DNA of 7,096 nt, from assembly GCA_025936275.1 (NCBI GenBank), contig JAICTR010000150.1, positions 1 to 7,096 on the forward strand, in the 5' to 3' direction. The DNA is from Burkholderiales bacterium (lineage in GTDB: Bacteria; Pseudomonadota; Gammaproteobacteria; Burkholderiales; Usitatibacteraceae). Of this stretch, positions 1 through 6,511 are shown one piece after another. The notes under the pieces are model-generated. The model searched no databases, was not told the origin of the DNA, and saw only the letters and a list, made by a program, of their open reading frames with translations. Position numbers and translations under genes: made by a program. How positions within the stretch are numbered: position 1 is the stretch's first letter; every line of letters starts with the position of its first letter.

Positions 1-1
1 C

Positions 2-742
<741 letters not shown>

Positions 743-749
743 ATCCGGG

Positions 750-788
750 CCGGTGTCGGAGCGGACGCATCGCGCCGCTCGACACCGG
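750..788 (+). promoter_or_regulatory. Strong hairpin in the ahcY-metF spacer (possible attenuator or processing site)
   Basis: Bases 750-757 (CCGGTGTC) pair perfectly with 781-788 (GACACCGG). After one bulged G at 758, bases 759-764 (GAGCGG) pair with 775-780 (CCGCTC). This gives about 14 pairs around a loop of about 10 bases that may pair further. The hairpin starts 7 bases after the ahcY stop and ends 12 bases before the metF ATG. No T-run follows, so it is not a canonical intrinsic terminator. It also lacks the conserved core that I recall for the SAH riboswitch. It could stabilise the ahcY mRNA end, attenuate metF or be a processing site; its role is inferred. Confidence 0.5.
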
Positions 789-800
789 CTTCATTCGCCG

Positions 801-1643
801 ATGAATGTCAACGCCCCGCGCCGCGAGTTCAGCTTCGAGTTCTTCCCGCCCAAGACGCCGGAGGGGATGGAGAAGCTGCGCGCGACGCGGCGCCAGCTCG
901 CGCAGCTCGGGCCGACGTTCTTCTCCGTCACCTACGGCGCGGGCGGCTCGACCCGCGAGGGTACGCTCGCCACGGTGCTCGAGATCCGCGCCGAGGGGCA
1001 GCACGCGGCGCCTCACGTCTCCTGCGTCGCCGCGACGCGCGAGAGCCTCGCCGAGGTGATCCGCGAGTACAAGGCGCACGGCATCCGGCACATCGTCGCG
1101 TTGCGCGGCGACCTGCCTTCGGGGCTCGCGGTGGCGGGGGAGCTGCGCTACGCCTCGGACCTGGTGCGCTTCATCCGCGGGGCGACCGGCGACTGGTTCC
1201 ACATCGAGGTGGCGGCCTATCCCGAGTACCACCCGCAGGCGAGGAAGCCCGACCAGGACCTTGCCGCGTTCAAGACCAAGGTGGAAGCGGGCGCCGACGG
1301 CGCCATCACGCAGTACTTCTACAACCCCGACGCGTACTTCCACTTCGTGGAGCGGGCGCAGGCGGTGGGTATCGAGATTCCGATCGTGCCGGGCATCATG
1401 CCGATCAACAACTTCTCGCAGCTCGCGCGCTTCTCCGATGCGTGCGGCGCCGAGATCCCGCGCTGGATGCGCCTGAAGCTCGAGGGCTACGGCGACGACA
1501 CGGCCTCGATCAAGGCCTTCGGCCTCGACGTGGTGACCGACCTCTGCGACCGCCTGCTCACGGGCGGCGCGCCGGGCCTGCACTTCTACACGTTGAACCA
1601 GGCGGGACCCACGTCGACCATCTGGCAGCGCCTCGGGCTCTGA
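801..1643 (+). CDS. metF: Methylenetetrahydrofolate reductase (5,10-methylene-THF to 5-methyl-THF)
   Basis: This FAD-dependent TIM-barrel enzyme reduces 5,10-methylenetetrahydrofolate to 5-methyltetrahydrofolate, the methyl donor for methionine synthase. The 280-residue product has the usual length of bacterial MetF. Visible hallmarks are FSFEFFPPKTPEG near the N-terminus (Glu13, the likely catalytic acid matching E. coli Glu28), FFSVTYGAGGST, ALRGDLPSG (Asp104, matching E. coli Asp120), GADGAITQYFYN (Gln171, matching E. coli Gln183) and PIVPGIMPINNF. I chose ATG 801 because conserved sequence begins eight residues later. An in-frame GTG at 753 would add 16 residues encoded by the spacer hairpin. 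Neither start has a clear Shine-Dalgarno sequence. The gene lies directly downstream of ahcY on the same strand, so co-transcription is likely. The function is certain; the exact start is less so. Confidence 0.95.
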   Translation: MNVNAPRREFSFEFFPPKTPEGMEKLRATRRQLAQLGPTFFSVTYGAGGSTREGTLATVLEIRAEGQHAAPHVSCVAATRESLAEVIREYKAHGIRHIVALRGDLPSGLAVAGELRYASDLVRFIRGATGDWFHIEVAAYPEYHPQARKPDQDLAAFKTKVEAGADGAITQYFYNPDAYFHFVERAQAVGIEIPIVPGIMPINNFSQLARFSDACGAEIPRWMRLKLEGYGDDTASIKAFGLDVVTDLCDRLLTGGAPGLHFYTLNQAGPTSTIWQRLGL

Positions 1644-1675
1644 CCGGTTCATACCGCGCGCGACGGGGCGGGCGC

Positions 1676-1681
1676 TACAAT
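1676..1681 (+). promoter_or_regulatory. Putative -10 element of the mgtE promoter
   Basis: The 69-base gap between metF and mgtE contains TACAAT within the context GCGCTACAATCGCG, one of very few AT-rich patches here and a good sigma-70 -10 match. No convincing -35 hexamer lies 16-18 bases upstream. Transcription would start near 1688, leaving a leader of about 25 bases before the mgtE GTG. A closely similar element, GCTATCAT, precedes the SH3 gene. Confidence 0.45.
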
Positions 1682-1700
1682 CGCGCGAGCCCTTCCTGAC

Positions 1701-1704
1701 GGAG
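1701..1704 (+). promoter_or_regulatory. Ribosome binding site deciding the mgtE GTG start
   Basis: GGAG lies 8 bases before GTG 1713, a standard spacing. It supports this non-ATG codon as the start. Confidence 0.55.
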
Positions 1705-1712
1705 CCGCGCCC

Positions 1713-2939
1713 GTGAGCACCATCGAACGCCCAGCCGGAACCTCCGAGTCGGCGGCCCTCGCGGTCCAGATCCGCTCGCTCCCGCCGCGCGAGGCCGCCG
1801 CGCTCGTCGAGCGCGCGCAGCCCGCCGAGGCGGTGCAGGCGCTGCTGCAGATGAATCCGGCCATCGTGCAGGGGATCCTCCGCGAGCTCGACGCCGCGCC
1901 GCGCCGCTTCCTCGCCGCCTCGGCGCCGCCGGACGTCGCCGCGCAGTGGAAGCGCAACATGCGCTACCCCGACCGCACCATCGGCCGCATGATGGAACCG
2001 CCGATCGCGGTGTTCCATCCGGCGATGACCGTGGGCGAAGCGATCGAGGCGCTGCGCCCGCTGGTGCACGAGGTGCTCGTCACCTACGTGTACGTGGTCG
2101 ACGACGAGGACCGCCTCGTGGGCCTGGTCACCATGCGCGACCTCCTCTTCGGCGAGCACGGTGCGCGCCTTGCCGAGGTGATGCTGCGCGATCCCTTCGC
2201 GCTGCGCCCCGAGCTCACCGTGAACGAGGCGATGAAGCTCAGCGTGAACCGCCATTACCCGCAGTACCCCGTGGTCGACGAGCGCCGCGTGCTGGTGGGC
2301 CTGGTGCGCGGCGCGGCGCTCTTCGAGCTGGAGGCCTTCGAGATCACCGCGCAGCCGGGCGCGATGGTGGGCGTGGAGAAGGAGGAACGCGTCGCGACTC
2401 CGCTCAGGCAGAGCTTCAGGTTCCGCAATCCCTGGCTCCTCGTGAACCTCGTCACGGCGTTCGCCGCGGGCGGCGTGGTCGCCGTGTTCCAGGGCACCGT
2501 GGACCGGCTCGTGATCCTCGCGACGTTCCTGCCGGTGCTCGCCGGACAGTCGGGCAACACCGGTTGCCAGGCGCTCGCGGTGACGGTGCGCGGCATCACG
2601 CTCGGCGACGTGAAGCCGGGCGGCGGCAAGTACCTCATGTCGAAGGAAGCGATGCTCGGGCTCGCCAACGGCGCGGTCACCGGGCTCCTGTGCGCGATCG
2701 CGATGATGCTGCTCGCATGGTTCGAGCACTCGCCCCATTGGCCGATGCTCGGCTTCGTGGTGCTCATCTCGATGATCGGGAGCTGCGCGGTGAGCGGCGT
2801 CTCGGGTGCGCTGGTGCCGCTCGCGTTGCGGCGCCTCGGCGCGGATCCCGCCACCGCCTCGAGCATCATCGTCACCACCGCGACCGACGTGACGAGCATG
2901 GGGCTGCTCCTCGCGCTCGCGACGCTGCTGGTGCGCTGA
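1713..2939 (+). CDS. mgtE: MgtE-family magnesium channel/transporter with CBS domains
   Basis: MgtE proteins are homodimeric inner-membrane Mg2+ channels gated by Mg2+ binding to their cytosolic domains. The 408 residues show the family order. A short helical N-terminal domain (about 15-85) is followed by CBS1 (about 94-150, with YVYVVDDEDRLVGLVTMRDLL), CBS2 (about 157-206, with YPQYPVVDERRVLVGLV) and a connecting helix (about 207-235). A five-helix membrane domain runs from about 240 to the end. The pore signature is LPVLAGQSGNTGCQALAVTVRG (in part; Pro274 to Gln286 are the key residues). The last helix has TTATDVTSMG, in which Asp392 corresponds to the essential pore Asp of Thermus MgtE. 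The start is GTG, supported by GGAG 8 bases upstream. The family is usually about 450 residues, and the shortfall lies in the N-terminal domain. It probably has its own promoter. Co2+ or Ni2+ transport cannot be excluded. Confidence 0.93.
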   Translation: MSTIERPAGTSESAALAVQIRSLPPREAAALVERAQPAEAVQALLQMNPAIVQGILRELDAAPRRFLAASAPPDVAAQWKRNMRYPDRTIGRMMEPPIAVFHPAMTVGEAIEALRPLVHEVLVTYVYVVDDEDRLVGLVTMRDLLFGEHGARLAEVMLRDPFALRPELTVNEAMKLSVNRHYPQYPVVDERRVLVGLVRGAALFELEAFEITAQPGAMVGVEKEERVATPLRQSFRFRNPWLLVNLVTAFAAGGVVAVFQGTVDRLVILATFLPVLAGQSGNTGCQALAVTVRGITLGDVKPGGGKYLMSKEAMLGLANGAVTGLLCAIAMMLLAWFEHSPHWPMLGFVVLISMIGSCAVSGVSGALVPLALRRLGADPATASSIIVTTATDVTSMGLLLALATLLVR

Positions 2940-2953
2940 GCGGCTCGCCTCGC

Positions 2954-2959
2954 TATCAT
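2954..2959 (+). promoter_or_regulatory. Putative -10 element overlapping the start region of the SH3 gene
   Basis: TATCAT lies in the 27 bases between the mgtE stop and ATG 2967, in the context CGCTATCATGCGCGGC. A transcript starting seven bases after the element would begin at the A of ATG 2967, giving a leaderless mRNA. No good -35 is visible. It resembles the element before mgtE (CGCTACAAT). Confidence 0.35.
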
Positions 2960-2966
2960 GCGCGGC

Positions 2967-3491
2967 ATGCCCAAGCGACTCCTCGCCCTGCTGCTCCTCG
3001 CGGCGCTTCCCTGGCTCGCGCGCGCCGACGAGCAGGCCTTCACCAACCGCGCCACCGAGCTCAAGGAGCGCGGCGCGGCCGATGCCGCGACGGTCGCGAA
3101 GCTGCCGGAAAACGCGCCGGTGAAGGTGCTCGCGCGCGGCGGCGGATGGACCAAGGTCGAGGCGGGCGGCAAGTCCGGCTGGGTGCGCGTCTTTCATTTG
3201 CGCTTCGCCGGCAGCGTCGAGGCGTCGAACTCTTCCGGCGGCGGGCTCGCGAGCCTCGGGTCGGCGCTCGGCTTCGGTCAGAAGAACGAGCAGGCGCGTC
3301 TCGTGACCACCGGCATCCGCGGGCTCTCGAGCGAGGACGTGAAGAACGCGAACCCCGACGCCGCGCAGCTCGCCCGCATGCAGTCGTATCGCGCGGACCG
3401 CGCGGCGGCGGAGCGCTTCGCGAAAGAAGCGAGGCTCGTCGCGGTGCGGATCGAGGTGCCGCAGGACGGCGCGAAGGGGGACGCGAAATGA
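2967..3491 (+). CDS. Small secreted bacterial SH3-domain protein
   Basis: The product has 174 residues and no recognised enzymatic function. A signal peptide (residues 1-20: basic MPKR, then LLALLLLAALPW, then a likely cut after LARA) points to export to the periplasm. Residues about 24-80 form a bacterial SH3 domain, recognisable from RATELKERGAADAATVAKL, then VKVLARGGGWTKVEAGGKSG and WVRV; such domains bind peptides or cell-wall material. A Gly/Ser-rich linker (about 86-107) follows. The second module (about 108-165) contains VTTGIRGLSSEDVKNANPD and a charged Ala-rich helix, which I cannot assign. There is no lipobox Cys. ATG 2958 is an alternative start, but it overlaps the likely -10 element. 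Neither start has a Shine-Dalgarno sequence. The stop overlaps the start of the M48 peptidase gene (ATGA), suggesting coupled translation and a shared periplasmic role. Confidence 0.85.
   Translation: MPKRLLALLLLAALPWLARADEQAFTNRATELKERGAADAATVAKLPENAPVKVLARGGGWTKVEAGGKSGWVRVFHLRFAGSVEASNSSGGGLASLGSALGFGQKNEQARLVTTGIRGLSSEDVKNANPDAAQLARMQSYRADRAAAERFAKEARLVAVRIEVPQDGAKGDAK
3476..3480 (+). promoter_or_regulatory. Ribosome binding site deciding the M48 peptidase start
   Basis: AAGGGGGA with its G-run at 3476-3480 lies 7 bases before ATG 3488, inside the end of the SH3 gene. It favours ATG 3488 over the second in-frame ATG at 3494. Confidence 0.5.
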
Positions 3492-4357
3492 GGATGCGCG
3501 CATGGCTCGTCGCCGGCGCCTTCGGCCTCGCCGCGGCCAACGCGAGCGCCATCGATTTCGGCTCGATCATCAACAAGGCGATCGACACCGGCCGGCAGCT
3601 CAACGAGGCGAACCACGAGTTCACGCAGGAGGAGGAGGTCGCGCTCGGCGAGGGCCTCGCCGCGGGCTTCCTCGGCGCGGCGCCGCTGCGCAAGGATGCC
3701 GAGCTGCAGCGCTACGTGAACCGCGTCGGCAAGTGGCTCGCGATGCATTCCGGGCGCCCGGAGCTGCCGTGGACTTTCGGTGTCGTGGATACCGAGACGG
3801 TGAACGCGTTCGCCATGCCGGGCGGCACGGTGCTCATCACATATGGCCTGGTGAAGCGGCTGGGGAGCGAGGCGGAGCTCGCCGGAGCGCTCGCGCACGA
3901 GATCGCGCACGTCGTGAAGAAGCACCAGCTGCAGGCGATCCAGAGCGACAAGAGCTCGCAGGCGTGGGCGAACCTGGGCAAGGGCATCGCCGGCGAGGCG
4001 ATCGCGCGCCGCGGCAGCGATCCCGTCGGGCTCAAGACGTGGGGCGCGAACGCCGGCGTGGAGCTCCTCAAGAACGGCGTCTTCCTGCGGCCGCTCGATC
4101 GCTCGATGGAGTACGAGGCCGACAAGCTCGGCGTCGTGATCGCCGCGCGCAGCGGCTACGACCCGTACGGCCTGGTGGGCGTGCTCGAGATGCTCGCGCA
4201 GGTGAAGAGCGACGGCTCGGGGCTTTCCGTGCTCGATACGCACCCCGCGCCCGCCGATCGCCTCGCCGACCTCGAGCCCTTCATGCCGCAGGTCGAGCGC
4301 GACGTGAAGCAGCCGCAGCAGGTCGAGGCGCGCTTCCGGAAGGTGGTCGCGCCCTAG
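3488..4357 (+). CDS. Secreted M48-family zinc metallopeptidase
   Basis: This is a 289-residue peptidase of the M48 family. The N-terminus MRMRAWLVAGAFGLAAANASA looks like a signal peptide cut after Ala21, with no lipobox Cys, so the enzyme is probably soluble in the periplasm. The zinc site is HEIAH at residues 137-141, with the third ligand Glu208 in EYEAD (208-212). The flanking block FAMPGGTVLITYGLV and a C-terminal DTHPAPADRLADL are typical of the BepA/LoiP-like branch, which degrades misfolded envelope proteins. It lacks the TPR domain of BepA because it ends soon after the catalytic domain. The reading frame stays open far upstream to 1946, but that part is a shadow of mgtE and the SH3 gene. 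The start overlaps the SH3 stop by four bases. The family call is certain, but the substrate is unknown. Confidence 0.93.
   Translation: MRMRAWLVAGAFGLAAANASAIDFGSIINKAIDTGRQLNEANHEFTQEEEVALGEGLAAGFLGAAPLRKDAELQRYVNRVGKWLAMHSGRPELPWTFGVVDTETVNAFAMPGGTVLITYGLVKRLGSEAELAGALAHEIAHVVKKHQLQAIQSDKSSQAWANLGKGIAGEAIARRGSDPVGLKTWGANAGVELLKNGVFLRPLDRSMEYEADKLGVVIAARSGYDPYGLVGVLEMLAQVKSDGSGLSVLDTHPAPADRLADLEPFMPQVERDVKQPQQVEARFRKVVAP
4354..4357. other. Shared palindromic CTAG holding both convergent stop codons
   Basis: The plus-strand M48 gene ends with TAG at 4355-4357. The minus-strand aminotransferase gene ends with TAG read at 4356-4354. Both stops sit in one palindromic CTAG, so the two genes overlap tail to tail by four bases. 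No terminator-like hairpin with a T-run is visible around the junction. Confidence 0.9.
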
Positions 4358-5598
4358 GCCGCGGCGATCTTCTTGCGCGCCTCGGCGGCGTGCAGCGACG
4401 AATACGCCTGGTGCGCCGCCGCTTCCGCCTCGCCCACCTTGATCGGCAGGCCCATGTCCATGAGGATCGAGCCCAGCGCGGAAAGGCACAGCATCACGTT
4501 GTCCGGCCGGCACGAGTAGCCCATGAGGCCGATGCGCCAGATCTTGCCCTTGAGGGGGCCGAGTCCCGCGCCGATCTCGATGTTGAACTCGTTCAGCAGC
4601 GACTTGCGCACCGCGCCCTCGTCCACACCCGCCGGGCAGAGCACCGCGTTCATCTGCGGCAGCTGGTATTTCTCCTCGACCAGGAACTTGAGCCCCATCG
4701 CCTGCAGTCCCGCCTTCAGCGCCACGTGATGGCGCCGGTGGCGCGCCCAGCAATTCTCGAGCCCTTCCTCCTTGATGAGGAGCAGCGCCTCGTGCAGGCC
4801 GAAGAGGCCGTTGGTGGGCGCGGTGTGGTGGTAGGTGCGCGTGGTGTTGCCCCAGTAGCCGAGGAGCAGGTTCATGTCCATGAACCAGCTCTTGATCTTG
4901 TCCTTGCGCTGCTGCACCGATTCCACCACGCGCTGCGAGAAGGAAACCGGCGAGAGCCCCGGCGTGCAGGACAGGCACTTCTGGCTCGCGGAGTAGATCG
5001 CGTCGATCTTCCAGTCGTCGACCAGCACCGGCGAGCCGCCGAGCGAGGTCACGGCATCGACGATCACCAGCGCGTCGTGCTTGTGCGCGATTTGCGTGAG
5101 GACCTTCGCGTCCGACTCCGCGCCGGTGGAGGTCTCCGCGTGCACGAAGGCGAGGATGCGCGCATCGGGATGCTTCTTGAAGGCGTCCTCGACCTTGTGC
5201 GGGTCGACGGGCTTGCCCCACTCGTCGTCCACCACGACCGCCGTCCCGCCGCAGCGCTCGACGTTCTCGATCATGCGGCCGCCGAAGACGCCGTTCCTCG
5301 CGACGATCACCTTGTCGCCGGGGGCGACCATGTTCACGAAGCAGTACTCCATCCCCACCGAGCCGGGGCCGGAGACCGGGAAGGTGAGCGCGTTCTCGGT
5401 CTGGTAGACGTAGCGCAGCAGCGCCTTCAGCTCCTCCATCATCTCGACGAACACCGGATCGAGGTAGCCGATCGCGGGCTGGCTCATGGTGGTGAGCACG
5501 CGCGGATGGATCTCCGTGGGGCCCGGGCCGAGCAGGGTGCGCTGCGGCGGGTGGAAGGAGGTGATCTTCTTGGTCGACGGGAATTGCTTGATGGCCAT
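4354..5598 (-). CDS. Class V PLP-dependent aminotransferase, alanine/serine-glyoxylate type
   Basis: The 414-residue product belongs to the aminotransferase class V group that includes AGXT. Enzymes of this group move the amino group of alanine or serine to glyoxylate, giving glycine plus pyruvate or hydroxypyruvate. Visible features are LLGPGPTEIHPRVL near the N-terminus, the cofactor-binding VSGPGSVGMEYCF, HAETSTGAESD, VDAVTSLGG with Asp181 for the pyridine nitrogen, and SASQKCLSCTPGLSPVSFS with the PLP lysine Lys207. The 26-residue Asp-Lys spacing equals that of human AGXT (183/209). I chose ATG at 5598 because AGGAA lies five bases upstream and the next upstream start would add only a low-complexity stretch. 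It is the last gene of the minus-strand operon, 22 bases after ttcA. It could support glycine synthesis or glyoxylate clearance. Ureidoglycine-glyoxylate aminotransferase is less likely, because no purine-degradation genes are nearby. Confidence 0.9.
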   Translation of the reverse strand: MAIKQFPSTKKITSFHPPQRTLLGPGPTEIHPRVLTTMSQPAIGYLDPVFVEMMEELKALLRYVYQTENALTFPVSGPGSVGMEYCFVNMVAPGDKVIVARNGVFGGRMIENVERCGGTAVVVDDEWGKPVDPHKVEDAFKKHPDARILAFVHAETSTGAESDAKVLTQIAHKHDALVIVDAVTSLGGSPVLVDDWKIDAIYSASQKCLSCTPGLSPVSFSQRVVESVQQRKDKIKSWFMDMNLLLGYWGNTTRTYHHTAPTNGLFGLHEALLLIKEEGLENCWARHRRHHVALKAGLQAMGLKFLVEEKYQLPQMNAVLCPAGVDEGAVRKSLLNEFNIEIGAGLGPLKGKIWRIGLMGYSCRPDNVMLCLSALGSILMDMGLPIKVGEAEAAAHQAYSSLHAAEARKKIAAA

Positions 5599-5603
5599 GG
5601 GGG

Positions 5604-5608
5604 TTCCT
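5604..5608 (-). promoter_or_regulatory. Ribosome binding site deciding the aminotransferase start
   Basis: On the minus strand AGGAA (5608 to 5604) lies five bases before the ATG at 5598, within the 22-base gap after ttcA. It supports this start over an upstream in-frame ATG at 5643 that lies within ttcA. Confidence 0.55.
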
Positions 5609-5620
5609 GGTGGGATGCGG

Positions 5621-6505
5621 CTAGCGCGGCGCGCCGGCGGCATCGGGCGCGCGGGGCGCGAATTGGATCGGGATCGATTGCGGTTCGCCTTGCGCCTCGA
5701 TGTTTGCGAAGTCGAAGAGCGAACGGTCCAGCAGGTGCGAGGGCGCGACGTTCGTGAGCGCGCCGAAAATGGATTCGAGCCTTCCGGGATGGTGCCGTTC
5801 CCACTCGCGCAGCAGCGCCTTCACCTGCTTTCTCTGCAGCTGGTCCTGCGAGCCGCACAGGTCGCAGGGAATGATCGGGAACGCGCGCAGCCCGGCATAG
5901 GCCTCGAGGTCGCACTCCTCCACATACGCGAGCGGGCGGATCACGACGTGCCGTCGGTCGTCGGAGAGGAGCTTGGGCGGCATGGTCTTCAGCGTGCCGC
6001 CGTGGAAGAGGTTGAGGAAGAACGTCTCGAGGATGTCGCCGCGATGGTGGCCGAGGGCGATCTTCGTCGCGCCGAGCTCGTCCGCCACGCGATAGAGGAC
6101 GCCCCGGCGCAGCCGCGAGCACAGGCCGCACATCGTCTTTCCCTCGGGGATCACGCGCTTCACGACGCTGTAGGTGTCCTGCACCTCGATGTGGAACGGC
6201 ACGCCCAGCGCGCGCAGGTAGTCGGGCAGCACGTGCTCCGGAAATCCCGGATGCCGCTGGTCGAGGTTCACCGCGACGATCTCGAACGGGACCGGCGACT
6301 TGGTGCGCAGGCGCAGCAGGATGTCCAGCAGCGCGTGGCTGTCCTTGCCGCCCGAGAGGCACACCATCACCTTGTCGCCCGCCTCGATCATGCCGAAGTC
6401 GGCGATCGCCTCGCCCACCTGGCGGCGCAGGCGCTTGGCGAGCTTCGCCGACTCGAATTCGGCCTTGCGCGGATCCTTGGCGACAGACCCCGGTTTTGAT
6501 TCCAT
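5621..6505 (-). CDS. ttcA: tRNA 2-thiocytidine(32) synthetase TtcA
   Basis: TtcA is an ATP-dependent, iron-sulfur enzyme that thiolates cytidine 32 in the anticodon loop of certain tRNAs. The 294 residues match the family length. The PP-loop ATP-binding motif SGGKDS is at 51-56. A CxxC pair is at Cys126/Cys129 (KTMCGLCSRLRRG) and a second pair at Cys214/Cys217 (IIPCDLCGSQ); the family draws its [4Fe-4S] ligands from these regions. ALGHHRGDILETFFLNLFHGG (Leu151 to Gly169 region) and DQRHPGFP are also typical of TtcA and separate it from TilS. ATG 6505 lies 6 bases after the stop of the pteridine reductase gene; only a weak AGG overlapping that stop can serve as ribosome binding site, so re-initiation is likely. 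The C-terminal tail (from about 265) is low in complexity and rich in Pro and Ala. The function is very secure. Confidence 0.96.
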   Translation of the reverse strand: MESKPGSVAKDPRKAEFESAKLAKRLRRQVGEAIADFGMIEAGDKVMVCLSGGKDSHALLDILLRLRTKSPVPFEIVAVNLDQRHPGFPEHVLPDYLRALGVPFHIEVQDTYSVVKRVIPEGKTMCGLCSRLRRGVLYRVADELGATKIALGHHRGDILETFFLNLFHGGTLKTMPPKLLSDDRRHVVIRPLAYVEECDLEAYAGLRAFPIIPCDLCGSQDQLQRKQVKALLREWERHHPGRLESIFGALTNVAPSHLLDRSLFDFANIEAQGEPQSIPIQFAPRAPDAAGAPR

Positions 6506-6511
6506 GAGTGC

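Noticed and set aside
750..788. Canonical intrinsic terminator after ahcY
   Set aside because: The stem is strong, but no T-run follows it.
743..800. SAH riboswitch between ahcY and metF
   Set aside because: The spacer holds only a simple bulged hairpin and lacks the conserved core of that class. In related bacteria the riboswitch lies before ahcY, which is outside the window.
1946..3487. Upstream extension of the M48 frame, which would make an 803-residue protein
   Set aside because: The extension is an Arg/Ala-rich shadow of mgtE and the SH3 gene. The real start at 3488 has a signal peptide, a ribosome binding site and an ATGA overlap.
4330..4380. Bidirectional terminator at the convergent junction
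   Set aside because: Only short palindromes (TTCCGGAA and CCTAGG) are present; there is no loop-bearing stem with flanking T-runs.
3278..5221. A 647-codon minus-strand frame across the aminotransferase and M48 region
   Set aside because: It is out of frame with the PLP enzyme and antisense to the peptidase, and has no recognisable domain.
3502..5757. A 751-codon plus-strand frame across the M48 gene and opposite the aminotransferase
   Set aside because: It has low-complexity Arg/Ala-rich sequence without motifs, and both strands already hold well-supported genes.
5486..6499. A 337-codon plus-strand frame opposite ttcA
   Set aside because: It shows no domain or plausible start signal, and its composition is that of an antisense frame.
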